DNA of 64,000 bases from Streptomyces sp. Act143 (GCF_003143935.1 NZ_QFRX01000001.1:3990805-4054804), one strand, 5' to 3'. Counted from the first letter of the stretch, positions 26,980 through 36,386 are shown. Translations and numbers: made by a program. The notes: a model not told the origin generated them from the sequence alone.

Positions 26980-28771
26980 CCTCCCGCTGCGCAGAAGCCT
27001 GCGCTCGCGGCTGCTGTGGGTGTCCGCGCTGGTCTCGCTGTGCTCGATCGTCGCGACGGCCTGGCTGGTCGTCAGCCTCACCGCCGTGGCCATCGGACGG
27101 GAACGGGGGCAGGTCCTCGCCGACGACGCGCGGATCTACGACACGCTCGTCGGGTACGCGGCCACGCATCCGGACTGGACCGGCGCCGGGCCGACGGTGC
27201 ACACCCTGTCCCGGCAGACGGGCAGGCGGATCACGCTGACCGACGAAAGCCGCCGTCCGCTGGCGGACTCCGACAGCGAAGGGGCGGCAGGCCCACTCCC
27301 GTCGAGGGCGTCGGCGACGGTCGACGCGCTGGCCGTGGACACCGCGCTCGCCCGCCGCACGGACGGCACCTCGGCCGACCGTATCGACCCGCGCGCGGTA
27401 GGCCCTTTCCGGTTGGACGGGCGGGAGAGGAAAGACCTGGAAGCGCGGGCGTCCCGGATCGCGGAGTGCCTGCGCGGTGCCGGTCCCCCGCAGGACATCG
27501 AGGTGACGCGGGCGGCCAACGGACGGGCCCAGGTCGAGGTCGACGGCCATGTCGTCGACACCGGGGACCGGTGCGGGGCCGACGGCCTCCAGCGGCGTAC
27601 CCGTACGGAGAGCCGTGCCCTCACCCAGCTGGGCGGACTCGTCAACGACTGCCTCGCCGACCGCCATGCCGCGCCGGTCCGGCTGGCCGCCGACCTGACC
27701 TGGCTCCCCGCCGACGTGCGCGGGGCCCCCGACACCCGGGCGGTGACGGCCTGTCTCGCCACCGCCCGGCGCGAGCAGCTCGACCCGTACGTGGCCCCTC
27801 CCGCGCTGCTCTTCGCCACCGCGCCCGACCGCAAGATCGCCACGTTCTTCGACCTGTCCGGCGCCAACCGCACGCGGATCGCCGCAGTGACCGTCGCGGT
27901 GCTGCTGACCACCGTGACGGTCACGTTCGTCGCGGGCACCCGGATGGTCCGTCCCCTGCGGGCGCTGACCGGCGCGGCGCAGCGGATGGCGGACGGCGAC
28001 CAGGACGCGCGGGTCGAGGTGGCCGGGGACGACGAGTTCGGCAGGCTCGGCGCGGCGTTCAACCTGATGGCGAGCAGACGGCAGGAACTGGAGCAGTTGC
28101 GGCGGGCGTTGGTGAGCGACGTCGCGCACGAGCTGCGGGCGCCGGTCAGCAATGTGAGGGGCTGGCTGGAGGCCGTCGAGGACGGTGTCGTACCCGCCGA
28201 CGAGAGCCTCGTCTCCTCGCTGCTGGAGGAGGCGATGCTGCTCCAGCACATCATCGACGACCTGCGCGACCTCTCGGCGGCCGACGCCGGCGCGCTGCGC
28301 CTGCATCCGGAGGACGTCGACGCGGCCGCCGTGCTCGGCCAGGTCGCCCGTGCCCATCAGGGCGGCGCCGGGTCGGCGGGGGTGGAGCTGCGGGTGGCGG
28401 CCGAGGAGGGGCTGATGCTGTCCGCCGATCCGATGCGGCTGCGGCAGGCGGTCGGGAACCTCGTCTCCAACGCCGTACGGCACACACCGGCCGGCGGCAC
28501 GGTCACCTTGTCCGCGGACCGGGAGGGCGACGACGTCGTGTTCCGTGTCGAGGACACCGGGTCCGGCATCGGCGCCGAGGACCTGCCGAAGGTCTTCGAC
28601 CGCTTCTGGCGGGCGGAGAAGTCCCGGAGCCGGCAGAGCGGGGGCAGCGGGCTGGGGCTGTCCATCGTCCGCAAGCTGGCCGAGGCGCACGGCGGCAGCG
28701 CGCAGGTGTCGAGCGTGGTCGGGAAGGGATCGGTGTTCTCGGTGCGGCTGCCTGGACGAGGGCTCCGGTGA
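26969..28771 (+). CDS. Two-component sensor histidine kinase with HAMP domain
   Basis: Membrane sensor kinase, 600 aa. A first membrane helix is at about 15-36 and a second near 305-325. Between them lies a large extracytoplasmic sensor of roughly 270 residues with Cys in CLRGAG, DRCGADG, NDCLAD and ACLATA. HAMP (MVRPLRALTGAAQRMADGD) leads into HisKA with SDVAHELRAPVSN, acceptor His about 387. The HATPase domain carries NLVSNAVRHTPAGG, EDTGSGIG and GGSGLGLSIVRKLAE. The Cys-containing sensor domain could form disulfides outside the cell. Start ATG at 26969 overlaps the regulator. Convergent with the protease gene, 3 bases away. Confidence 0.92.
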
Positions 28772-28774
28772 CGG

Positions 28775-29842
28775 TCAGTTGGCGCGCTGGGCGGCCTCGT
28801 ACAGGGGTCGGGTGATCGCGGAGGTGAACTGCGGGCCGACGAGGTGGCGCTCGCAGTCCGGAGTGCCGGAGTCGGCGCACACCTCACCGGCGGGGGTCAG
28901 GTAGGCGCTGTAGGTGTTGACCCCGACGACCGTGCCGAGGCCCCTCTCCGGGTCGAAGCCGGCGATGCGGGGTCCGCCGCTGGCGCCGCCGCCCATCACA
29001 CACGCGGTGCCCCATTGGCCCGCGGGTTCCGGGAAGTCGGGGGTGCCGGGGTCCTCGCGGGTCGGGCCCGCGCAGTAGGCGAGGCGGGCGCCGGTGTACT
29101 CGGGCAGGCCCTGCCGCGCCGGGTCGGACGCGGAGCGCGGATAGCCGAACTCGTACGCCGTCCGGTCGCCGGGCCGGTCGAAGGCGATGCGCTGGGCGAC
29201 GCCGACGGCGTCCTGCACGGTACGGCCCCGGCTGTCGGGGTTGAGGACCACGAACGCCTGGTCGTGGCCGTCGTACCGCGCCGAGTCGAGCGCGTCGTAG
29301 CGCAGCCAGGTGGTGTCGGCCACGCCCAGTCTGCCGACGAACTTCCCGTACGGGGCGCGGCCGTCGTGGTAGCCGGGGGCGAACATCACGTTCGTCGCCC
29401 ACTGGTTGTCCTCGCCGAGCAGGTCCGGGCTGTTCACGCAGTGCCCGCCCGTCACGACGGTGCTGTGGTTGGCGCTGGTGACGACGGTGGCGGTGCAGCT
29501 GGCGTCCTCGCCGTGGTCGGTGAAGAAGAGCCTGCCCACGGTCCGGGCGAGGGTGTCGGAGCCGGTCCAGGGCGCCCCGTCAGGACCGCTCTTCGGCGGC
29601 TGGTCGGCGGCGGCCGGCTCGGTGAGGGCGGCGATGCGGTCCGGGGTCCAGTAGTCGAGTACGGCCCGCTGCTGGGCGGTGGTGACCGCCTGCGCGTGGA
29701 CGGCGACGCCGTCGCCGTCCGGCGTGGTCGCGGAGGCGGGTGCGGACACGGCGATGCCCGCGGCGAGGGCCGCCGCGACGAGGACGGGCCCCCGACGCGG
29801 GGGGCGGAACATCCGGTTCTGGCGGCTGGAAGTCTTCGGCAT
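28775..29842 (-). CDS. Secreted trypsin-like serine protease
   Basis: Extracellular S1-family protease, 355 aa. The signal peptide (about 1-38) ends at APASATT. A propeptide-like stretch follows. The catalytic His lies in VVTGGHCVNS and the Ser in MGGGASGGPRIAG; the Asp is probably in YDGHDQAFVVL. Cys pairs bracket both the His and Ser regions (CTATVV...GGHC; CAGP...ACVMGG). ATG at 29842 (MPKTSSRQN) is chosen because it begins a normal signal peptide; the frame is open to 30085. It is divergent from the lipoprotein-efflux operon and convergent with the sensor kinase. Confidence 0.9.
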   Translation of the reverse strand: MPKTSSRQNRMFRPPRRGPVLVAAALAAGIAVSAPASATTPDGDGVAVHAQAVTTAQQRAVLDYWTPDRIAALTEPAAADQPPKSGPDGAPWTGSDTLARTVGRLFFTDHGEDASCTATVVTSANHSTVVTGGHCVNSPDLLGEDNQWATNVMFAPGYHDGRAPYGKFVGRLGVADTTWLRYDALDSARYDGHDQAFVVLNPDSRGRTVQDAVGVAQRIAFDRPGDRTAYEFGYPRSASDPARQGLPEYTGARLAYCAGPTREDPGTPDFPEPAGQWGTACVMGGGASGGPRIAGFDPERGLGTVVGVNTYSAYLTPAGEVCADSGTPDCERHLVGPQFTSAITRPLYEAAQRAN

Positions 29843-29881
29843 GGGCGGGAGCGTAGGAGGCCGGGGTCGGGATCCTGTCGG

Positions 29882-29966
29882 CGAACGGTTCCGTTCGTGT
29901 GGGGGCCTGCCGGTGCCGCCGCGACGGGCGGGCCGCGCAGGGGCACCGGACCGGCAAGGGTTCCTG
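29882..29966. promoter_or_regulatory. Divergent promoter region with inverted repeat and regulator half site
   Basis: CGAACGG-TT-CCGTTCG (29882-29897) is a perfect inverted repeat 40 bases upstream of the protease start. GGGTTCCTG at 29958-29966 repeats one arm and flank of the element before the OmpR-type regulator. Both lie in the 151-base gap between the protease and the lipoprotein operon. Confidence 0.4.
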
Positions 29967-29993
29967 ACGGCTTCCCGACACATCGCACGGACG

Positions 29994-30605
29994 ATGACGG
30001 CCATGACCCATCCCACCAGTACCCGCCGCGGTCGTGTGCTCGGCGCGACCGCCCTGCTGTCCGGCGTCGCCGTCCTCCTGCTCACCGGCTGCGGCGGAAC
30101 GGACGACGACGGCTCCGAGCGGCAGGACGTGGCCTCCCTGCGCAGTGAGGCCCCGGCCGCCGGCGGGGCGACGAGCGCGAGCGCCGCGCCGGCCGCCGAC
30201 TCCGGCCGCCCCCAGCTGCGTCTGGACAGTTCGGATGCGGAGCGGGACCGCTACTGGCACGTCTACGCCACCTGCCTGAAGGACCACGGGCACAAGATGC
30301 TTCCGCAGCGCGGCCCGGACTCCGTCGACGACACCGACCAGAGCCCCACGGCCAAGGCCGCCACCAAAGCTTGCGCCGGCAAACTGCCGCTCCAGCCGCC
30401 CGAGTTGGACCGGTCGACGAATCCGCACTACGACGACGACTACCGCGCCTATGTGAAGTGCCTGAACCGCGAGGGGCTCAAGGTCCACGCGCTGCCCGAC
30501 AACTCGGGCTGGACGTACGACGGCCAGACCACGATGGGCAACGCCCGGCAGATCGAGGTCGACAAGAGCTGCACCCTGGAGGCCTTCGGTGGCAAGACGC
30601 GGTAG
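29994..30605 (+). CDS. Uncharacterised lipoprotein
   Basis: Secreted lipoprotein of about 203 aa. The signal peptide ends in lipobox LLTGC, followed by GGTDDDGSE and an Ala/Ser-rich linker. The mature domain has four Cys (ATCLKDHG, KACAGK, VKCLNREG, KSCTLEA), probably two disulfides. The paired pattern Y-x3-YxxCLKxxG and YRAYVKCLNREG suggests an internal duplication. ATG at 29994 or 30003 are both possible; neither has a clear ribosome binding site. Its stop overlaps the adaptor gene by 17 bases, so it is the first gene of the efflux operon. Similar lipoproteins often sit with MacB-like transporters, perhaps sensing or presenting the substrate. Confidence 0.8.
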   Translation: MTAMTHPTSTRRGRVLGATALLSGVAVLLLTGCGGTDDDGSERQDVASLRSEAPAAGGATSASAAPAADSGRPQLRLDSSDAERDRYWHVYATCLKDHGHKMLPQRGPDSVDDTDQSPTAKAATKACAGKLPLQPPELDRSTNPHYDDDYRAYVKCLNREGLKVHALPDNSGWTYDGQTTMGNARQIEVDKSCTLEAFGGKTR

Positions 30606-31674
30606 GGCCGCCGTCGCGCTGAGCGCGGTGCTGGTCGTGGGCGTCGCGGGGGCCGGGGCGGTGGTGTGGAGCGGCGCGCACTCGGGTGAGGGCACGCGGG
30701 CCACGGCTCCGGTGCGGGTGCGGACCGCGACGGTGACCAGGACGGATCTCTCCGACAGCCGCACGCTGCCGGGCACCCTAGGTTTCGGCAGGCCGCACGT
30801 GCTCAAGGGCGCCGGGCAGGGTGTGGTCACCGCGCTGCCGAAGCCGGGCGCCCGTGCGGTGCGCGGGCAGGCCCTGTACCGGGTCGACGACCGGCCGGTG
30901 CCGGTCTTCTTCGGCGACACCCCGTTCTTCCGCCCGCTGACCAAGCCGGGGGTGCGGGGCCGGGACGTGAGCGTGCTCGGGGACAACCTGCGGGCGCTGG
31001 GGTACGACACCGGCCCCGCCGGGACGTCCCGGACGGGCATCGAGGGCGAGGAGTTCACCCCGGCGCTGGCCGCCGCGCTCAAGCGGTGGCAGCACGACAG
31101 CGGCCAGGACGCCACGGGCACCCTGGTGCCGGGCCGTGCGGTGGTGCTGCCCGGCGCGGTGCGGGTCGACACCGTGCAGGCGCAGCCGGGCGATCCGGCC
31201 GACGCCCCGCTGCTGACCTACACCGCGGCCGCCAAGTCCGTCACCGTGCCGGTGGAGGCCACCGACGTGGGGACCGTCAAGGCCGGTGACAAGGCGGAGA
31301 TCACGCTGCCCGACGGCAGGTCGGTCCGCGGCACGGTCACGGCGCTCGGCCGTACCGTGCAGGGCAGCGGTGCCCAGGACTCCGCGACGCAGGCCGGTCC
31401 GGCCACCGTCGACGTGAGCGTCGCCCCGGACCGGGCGAAGGACGTGGGCGGTCTGGACGCGGCGGCGGTGCAGGTGAGGTTCGACACGACGACCCGCAGG
31501 GGGGTGCTCGCCGTCCCGGTGAGCGCGCTGCTCGCGCTGCGTGAGGGCGGGTACGCCCTGCAACGCCCGGACGGCACGCTGATCGCGGTGCGCACCGGCA
31601 TGTTCGCGGGCGGTCTGGTCGAGGTCAGCGGCAAGGGATTGACCGCGGGCAGCAAGGTGGTGACGGCCTCGTGA
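30589..31674 (+). CDS. Membrane-fusion-type efflux adaptor with peptidoglycan-binding domain
   Basis: Extracytoplasmic adaptor anchored by one N-terminal helix, 361 aa. After the anchor (residues 8-28), a beta-barrel/lipoyl-like part (TLPGTLGFG...GQALYRVDDRPV) is interrupted by a PG_binding_1-type domain. That domain reads SVLGDNLRALGYDT...FTPALAAALKRWQ. A C-terminal HlyD-like section (VPVSALLALREGGYAL...GLTAGSKVV) follows. The insertion would dock the pump to the wall, an arrangement common in Gram-positive MacA analogues. GTG at 30589 has GGAGG eight bases upstream. Its stop overlaps the ATPase start by four bases (GTGA). Confidence 0.87.
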   Translation: MARRGRAAVALSAVLVVGVAGAGAVVWSGAHSGEGTRATAPVRVRTATVTRTDLSDSRTLPGTLGFGRPHVLKGAGQGVVTALPKPGARAVRGQALYRVDDRPVPVFFGDTPFFRPLTKPGVRGRDVSVLGDNLRALGYDTGPAGTSRTGIEGEEFTPALAAALKRWQHDSGQDATGTLVPGRAVVLPGAVRVDTVQAQPGDPADAPLLTYTAAAKSVTVPVEATDVGTVKAGDKAEITLPDGRSVRGTVTALGRTVQGSGAQDSATQAGPATVDVSVAPDRAKDVGGLDAAAVQVRFDTTTRRGVLAVPVSALLALREGGYALQRPDGTLIAVRTGMFAGGLVEVSGKGLTAGSKVVTAS

Positions 31675-32387
31675 GCGCCCCCACGCCAACTGACCTTGTC
31701 CCGCCGCCGGTTCTCGTCCTCGACGACGTCACCAAACGCCACCCCGGTGGTGTCACCGCGCTGGACCGGGTCTCGCTGCGGGTCGACCAGGGTGAACTCC
31801 TCGCCGTCGTGGGCCCGTCCGGGTCCGGCAAGTCGACGCTGCTGCACATCATGGGCACCCTGGACCGTCCGACGACCGGCACCGTCCGCGTCGACGGTCA
31901 CGACGTCCGCACGCTGCGCGACCGTCAGCTCTCCGCGCTGCGGGCCCGGTCGCTGGGGTTCGTCTTCCAGCACTTCCACCTCACCGACGGCCTGGACGCC
32001 ACGGAGAACGTCGCCACCGGCCTGCTGTACGCCGGTGTCCCACGCCGCAGGCGTGCGCCGCTGGCCCGGGAGGCGCTGGCCCGGGTGGGCCTCGCGCACC
32101 GCCGCACACACCTCCCCCAGCAGCTGTCCGGGGGCGAACGCCAGCGGGTCGCCATCGCGCGGGCCCTGGTCAACCGTCCCTCGCTGGTGCTCGCGGACGA
32201 GCCGACGGGGGCGCTCGACGCGGCCAACGGGGAGGCCGTGCTGGAGCTGCTCGTCGAGCTGAACGCGCAGGGCACGACCATCGCCGTCATCACCCACGAC
32301 CGTGACATCGCCGCCCGGCTCCCCCGCAGGGTGGAGCTGCGGGACGGCCGTGTCACCGCCGACGGGCGGGAGGTGAGTGCCGTATGA
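31671..32387 (+). CDS. ABC transporter ATP-binding protein (MacB/LolD type)
   Basis: ATPase of the efflux/lipoprotein-type ABC system, 238 aa. Walker A is GPSGSGKST at about residues 46-54, the Q-loop lies in FVFQHFHL, the signature is LSGGERQRVAIARAL and Walker B is LVLADEPTGALD. The switch His lies in AVITHDRDIA. The LTDGLDATENV segment is characteristic of this subfamily. GTG start at 31671. It overlaps the permease start by four bases (ATGA). With the adaptor and permease it should form a mechanotransmission pump for peptides, antibiotics or lipids. Confidence 0.92.
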   Translation: MSAPTPTDLVPPPVLVLDDVTKRHPGGVTALDRVSLRVDQGELLAVVGPSGSGKSTLLHIMGTLDRPTTGTVRVDGHDVRTLRDRQLSALRARSLGFVFQHFHLTDGLDATENVATGLLYAGVPRRRRAPLAREALARVGLAHRRTHLPQQLSGGERQRVAIARALVNRPSLVLADEPTGALDAANGEAVLELLVELNAQGTTIAVITHDRDIAARLPRRVELRDGRVTADGREVSAV

Positions 32388-33604
32388 CGCGCAGGATGAC
32401 AGGGCACGGACCGCGCCCGGTCCGCCTGGCGTTCTCCGACATCCTGCGGCTCGGTCTGCTGGGCATCCGGACCCGGGGGCCGCGGGCCGCGCTGTCCGCG
32501 CTGGGCATCTCCCTCGGGATCGCGACGCTCGTCGTCGTGACGGCCGTGCCCGCCGCCGGCCAGCGTGCGCTGGTGAACCAGCTGTCGGCGCTCGGCACGA
32601 ACATGCTGCGGGTGGCGCCGCAGGCGGACAGCGATCCGCCGGTGGTGCTGCCCGTCGACGCCGACGCGATGGCCGCCCGCATCGGGCCGGTGACGGGTGC
32701 GAGCGCGGTCGCCAACACCCACACGACGGTGCTGCGTTCGGACCGCGCCGACCCGGCGGACGCGTCCGGCATCAGTGTCCTGGCCGCCCGCACGAACCTG
32801 CTCGGGGCGGTGCACGGAAGGGTCCGGTCGGGGGCGTTCCTCACCGCGACGACGGCCCGTTTCCCGACCGTGGTGCTCGGCTTCCGGGCCGCTGCCCGGC
32901 TCGGCTTCGACCGGGTGCGGGCGGGCCAGGAACCCGGTCAGCTCTACATCGGCGGGCGCTGGTTCACCGTCATCGGCATCCTCGACCCGCTCCCGCTCGC
33001 CCCCGACCTCGACAGCGCGGTCCTGGTGGGCTGGAAGGCGGCGCGGGACCGGCTCGGCTTCGACGGGCATCCCACGGTCGTCTACGTCACCGCCCGCGAG
33101 GCGCGGATCGAGGAGGTACGGGCCGTGCTGCCGGCCACCGTGCACCCGCAACTGCCGGGCCTGGTCCAGGTCAGCCGCCCCTCGGACGCCCTGGCCGCCA
33201 AGCGCGCCACCGAACGGACGCTGTCGGTGCTGCTGCTGGGGCTGGCCGGGGTCGCCCTTCTGATCGGGGGTGTGGGTGTGGCCAACACCATGGTCGTGTC
33301 GGTGCTGGAGCGGCGGCGCGAGATCGGGCTGCGGCGGGCGCTGGGCGCGACCCGCGGGCAGATCAGGGGGCAGTTCCTGGCGGAGTCGGTGATGCTGTCC
33401 GCGCTCGGGGGCGGTGCCGGGACCGTGCTCGGGGCAGCGGGGGCGGCGGGGTACGCCGTCGCGCACTCCTGGCCGGTGGTGTTCCCGCCGTTCGTGCTGG
33501 CCGGGGGTGTGGCGGGGGCGGTCGTCGTGGGGATGGCGGCCGGGGTGTACCCGGCCGTGCGCGCCTCAAGGCTGCCGCCGACCGAGGCGCTGGCCGCGGT
33601 CTGA
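32384..33604 (+). CDS. MacB/FtsX-type ABC transporter permease
   Basis: Membrane subunit of 406 aa. One N-terminal helix (ALSALGISLGIATLVVVT) is followed by a large extracytoplasmic MacB core of about 230 residues. Three C-terminal helices follow, with the conserved VSVLERRREIGLRRALGATRGQI coupling region after the second helix. The C-terminus reads GVYPAVRASRLPPTEALAAV, the usual FtsX ending. It is translationally coupled to the ATPase gene. The four-gene unit (lipoprotein, adaptor, ATPase, permease) directly follows the two-component/protease block, which suggests envelope-stress or antimicrobial-peptide control. Confidence 0.9.
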   Translation: MTRRMTGHGPRPVRLAFSDILRLGLLGIRTRGPRAALSALGISLGIATLVVVTAVPAAGQRALVNQLSALGTNMLRVAPQADSDPPVVLPVDADAMAARIGPVTGASAVANTHTTVLRSDRADPADASGISVLAARTNLLGAVHGRVRSGAFLTATTARFPTVVLGFRAAARLGFDRVRAGQEPGQLYIGGRWFTVIGILDPLPLAPDLDSAVLVGWKAARDRLGFDGHPTVVYVTAREARIEEVRAVLPATVHPQLPGLVQVSRPSDALAAKRATERTLSVLLLGLAGVALLIGGVGVANTMVVSVLERRREIGLRRALGATRGQIRGQFLAESVMLSALGGGAGTVLGAAGAAGYAVAHSWPVVFPPFVLAGGVAGAVVVGMAAGVYPAVRASRLPPTEALAAV

Positions 33605-33643
33605 GCCCCCGGACGGGCAAACATGTCAGAGCCTCGGACGAGA

Positions 33644-33655
33644 GACACATGTGTC
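33644..33655. promoter_or_regulatory. 12-bp palindrome upstream of the catalase gene
   Basis: GACACATGTGTC is a perfect palindrome 13 bases upstream of the candidate -35 box of the catalase promoter. AAACATGTC occurs 25 bases further upstream. The position suits an operator. Confidence 0.5.
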
Positions 33656-33667
33656 CCGGATTTCGGC

Positions 33668-33695
33668 TTGACGGAGATATGTTCCTCCATAGGAT
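33668..33695 (+). promoter_or_regulatory. Candidate housekeeping promoter of the catalase gene
   Basis: TTGACG (33668-33673) and TAGGAT (33690-33695) are separated by 16 bases and match the HrdB-type consensus well. The -10 box ends 41 bases before the TTG start codon of the catalase gene. Confidence 0.65.
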
Positions 33696-33736
33696 GTGAA
33701 GGCAGGAGCCGTGAACCACATATCGAGGAGCCAGCC

Positions 33737-35209
33737 TTGCCCGAGGACAACAAGAAGCCGTTGACGACGGTCGCCGGCGCGCCGGTTCCCGACAACCAGA
33801 ACTCGCTGACGGCCGGAGCGCGCGGCCCGATGCTGCTCCAGGACGTGTGGTTCCTGGAGAAGCTCGCCCACTTCGACCGTGAGGTGATCCCGGAGCGCCG
33901 GATGCACGCCAAGGGCTCGGGCGCATTCGGGACCTTCACGGTCACCCATGACATCACCCGGTACACGAGCGCGAAGATCTTCTCCGAGGTCGGCAAGCGG
34001 ACCGAGCTGTTCGCCCGGTTCTCCACCGTCGCCGGTGAGCGGGGCGCGGCCGACGCCGAGCGGGACATCCGCGGCTTCGCCCTGAAGTTCTACACGGACG
34101 AGGGCAACTGGGACCTGGTCGGCAACAACACCCCGGTGTTCTTCTTCCGCGACCCGCTGAAGTTCCCCGATCTCAACCACGCGGTGAAGCGCGACCCGCG
34201 CACCAACCTGCGCGACGCCGAGAACAACTGGGACTTCTGGACCCGGCTTCCCGAGGCCCTGCACCAGGTCACCATCGTGATGTCCGACCGCGGCATCCCC
34301 GCCTCCTACCGGCACATGCACGGCTTCGGCTCGCACACCTACAGCCTGGTCAACGCCGAGGGCGAGCGGTTCTGGGTCAAGTTCCACCACCGCACCCAGC
34401 AGGGCATCAAGAACCTCACCGACGCCGAGGCCGAGGCGCTCGTCGGCAAGGACCGGGAGTCCCACCAGCGCGACCTCTTCGACGCGATCGAGAACGGCGA
34501 CTTCCCGAAGTGGAAGCTGTTCATCCAGGTCATGCCGGAGGCCGACGCGGAGACCTACCGCTTCCACCCCTTCGACCTCACCAAGGTCTGGTCGAAGAAG
34601 GACTATCCGCTGATCGAGGTCGGCGAGTGGGAGCTCAACCGCAACCCCGACAACTACTTCGCGGACGTCGAGCAGGCCGCCTTCAGCCCCGCGAACGTGG
34701 TGCCGGGCATCGGCTTCTCCCCCGACCGCATGCTCCAGGGCCGCCTGTTCTCCTACGGCGACGCCCAGCGCTACCGCCTCGGGGTGAACCACCACCAGAT
34801 CCCCGTCAACGCGCCGCGGAACCCGGTGAACTCCTACCACCGCGACGGCGCCATGCGGGTCGACGGCAACCAGGGGGCCACCCCGGGCATCGAGCCCAAC
34901 TCCTACGGCCGCTGGCAGGAGCAGCCCGCCTACCGTGAGCCGCGCCAGGCCGTGGGCGCCGTCGCCGACCGGTTCGACTTCCGTGCCGACGACGACAACT
35001 ACTTCGAGCAGCCCGGCAACCTGTTCCGCCTGATGAGCCCGGAACAGCGGCAGGCCCTCTTCGAGAACACGGCGCGCGCGATCGACGGGGCGTCGCGGCA
35101 GACGGTCGAACGCCACATCGCCAACTGCACGCAGGCCGACCCGGCCTACGGCGAGGGTGTCCGCAAGGCGGTCGAGGCGCTGGCGGCCGCCACGCCGCAC
35201 GGCGCCTGA
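33737..35209 (+). CDS. katA: Monofunctional haem catalase
   Basis: Hydrogen-peroxide-dismuting haem enzyme, 490 aa, of the small-subunit type. The catalytic His is at about residue 57 (ERRMHAKGSGAFG) and the Asn in GNNTPVFFFRDP. The proximal haem motif RLFSYGDAQRYRLG contains the Tyr ligand. The start is best placed at TTG 33737 (MPEDNKKPLT), which has GAGGAG at normal spacing. Known catalases begin similarly, with NKPLTT near the N-terminus; the frame is open upstream but not catalase-like. A consensus promoter and a palindrome precede it. The ankyrin-repeat gene follows 18 bases later, a pairing known for catalases elsewhere. No CatR/Fur-type gene is adjacent. Confidence 0.95.
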   Translation: MPEDNKKPLTTVAGAPVPDNQNSLTAGARGPMLLQDVWFLEKLAHFDREVIPERRMHAKGSGAFGTFTVTHDITRYTSAKIFSEVGKRTELFARFSTVAGERGAADAERDIRGFALKFYTDEGNWDLVGNNTPVFFFRDPLKFPDLNHAVKRDPRTNLRDAENNWDFWTRLPEALHQVTIVMSDRGIPASYRHMHGFGSHTYSLVNAEGERFWVKFHHRTQQGIKNLTDAEAEALVGKDRESHQRDLFDAIENGDFPKWKLFIQVMPEADAETYRFHPFDLTKVWSKKDYPLIEVGEWELNRNPDNYFADVEQAAFSPANVVPGIGFSPDRMLQGRLFSYGDAQRYRLGVNHHQIPVNAPRNPVNSYHRDGAMRVDGNQGATPGIEPNSYGRWQEQPAYREPRQAVGAVADRFDFRADDDNYFEQPGNLFRLMSPEQRQALFENTARAIDGASRQTVERHIANCTQADPAYGEGVRKAVEALAAATPHGA

Positions 35210-35227
35210 CCGGGAGCGGACACCTCC

Positions 35228-35617
35228 ATGACCAGCGGCGCCGGTCTGACACCTGAGCAGACGGAACGTGTCGTGGCCATCGCCCTGGACCTGGCCCGGG
35301 AGGGCCGTACCGAGGCGCTGCGGGAGTTCGTGGCGCACGGTCTGCCGGTGGACGTGTGCGACGCGGCCGGCAACACCTTGCTGATGCTGGCCGCGTACCA
35401 CGGCCACGCCGACACCGTACGAGCCCTGCTGGAGCTGGGCGCCGACCCGGACCTGCGCAACGCCCGGGACCAGTCGCCCGTCGCCGGCGCCCTGTTCAAG
35501 GGCGCGGACGACGTGGTGGCGGTCCTGCGGCGGGCCGGTGCGGACCTGGACTCCGGGACGCCCACGGGCCGGGCCGCCGCGGCCCTGTTCGGCCGCGCGC
35601 ACCTGCTCCAGGAGTGA
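35228..35617 (+). CDS. Ankyrin-repeat protein paired with catalase
   Basis: Small soluble protein of 129 aa built of about three ankyrin repeats. The clearest is DAAGNTLLMLAAYHGHADTVRALLELGADPDLRNA; the next begins RDQSPVAGALFKGADDVV. ATG at 35228 is 18 bases after the catalase stop, so the two form an operon. An ankyrin protein is linked to catalase in Pseudomonas (AnkB with KatB), where it is needed for full catalase activity. The same role here is an inference from gene order. The protein ends with a short hydrophobic helix (AAALFGRAHLLQE). Confidence 0.88.
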   Translation: MTSGAGLTPEQTERVVAIALDLAREGRTEALREFVAHGLPVDVCDAAGNTLLMLAAYHGHADTVRALLELGADPDLRNARDQSPVAGALFKGADDVVAVLRRAGADLDSGTPTGRAAAALFGRAHLLQE

Positions 35618-35686
35618 GCCCCCGGAACCGTTCGCAATCCGAAATCCCAGTCCCTTCAGTCCCTGCCGCCGCCCCACGCCCGCCCC

Positions 35687-36379
35687 ATGATCGCTACCCT
35701 GCACGCCATGCGTTGGTTCTGGCTCGTGTCCGGGCTGCTCGCCGCGATCCTCGTCCCGTTCTTCCTCTTCGGGGACTACTTCGATGCCCTCGCCTCCCTG
35801 GCGGCGGAGCACCGGCTGTCCACCCCCGTGGCCGTGGCGGTGATCGCGGGCCTGCTCGCCCTGGACGTCTTCCTCCCCGTGCCCTCCAGCGTGGTCTCGG
35901 CCGCCGCGGGCGTACTCCTGGGGTTCGTGTGGGGTACGGCCGTCGTCTGGGCCGGCATGACCGTCTCGTGCGTGCTGGGTTACCTGGTCGGGGCCCGCTC
36001 GGTGTCCCTGACGCGGCGGCTGGTGGGCGAGGCGGGACTGGCCCGCGCCGCCGACGCCGCCCGGCGCCACGGCCTGGTCGCCCTCGCCCTGTGCCGTCCT
36101 GTGCCCGTGCTGGCGGAGGCGAGCGTGGTACTGGCGGGCACCACGCGGGTACGGCCCGGCCGGTTCCTCCTGGTGTGCACATGGTCCAACCTCGGTGTGG
36201 CCGTCGTCTACGCGGGGGCCGGCGCGTGGTCGGTGTCCGTGAACTCCTTCGCCCTGGCGTTCCTCGCCGCGATGGCCTTCCCGGGGCTCGCCCTGCTGAT
36301 CACCCGACGGTGGGCCGGCCGGTCGGGGACGGGAGAGGAGACCGCGGAACGGGACGGGGCTCCGACGCAGGCGTCATGA
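35687..36379 (+). CDS. VTT-domain (DedA/TVP38-like) membrane protein
   Basis: Polytopic membrane protein of 230 aa. The SNARE-associated/VTT core is visible from FLPVPSSVVSAAAGVLLGF to RPVPVLAEASVVLAGTTRV, including the typical re-entrant Pro-rich and Arg-Pro motifs. DedA-superfamily proteins include undecaprenyl-phosphate and phospholipid flippases. The start could be 35687 or ATG 35708 (MRWFWLVSG). The C-terminus is polar (GEETAERDGAPTQAS). It is on the same strand as the catalase/ankyrin operon, 69 bases later, but may be a separate unit. It converges with the TetR gene. Confidence 0.85.
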   Translation: MIATLHAMRWFWLVSGLLAAILVPFFLFGDYFDALASLAAEHRLSTPVAVAVIAGLLALDVFLPVPSSVVSAAAGVLLGFVWGTAVVWAGMTVSCVLGYLVGARSVSLTRRLVGEAGLARAADAARRHGLVALALCRPVPVLAEASVVLAGTTRVRPGRFLLVCTWSNLGVAVVYAGAGAWSVSVNSFALAFLAAMAFPGLALLITRRWAGRSGTGEETAERDGAPTQAS

Positions 36380-36386
36380 CGGCAGG

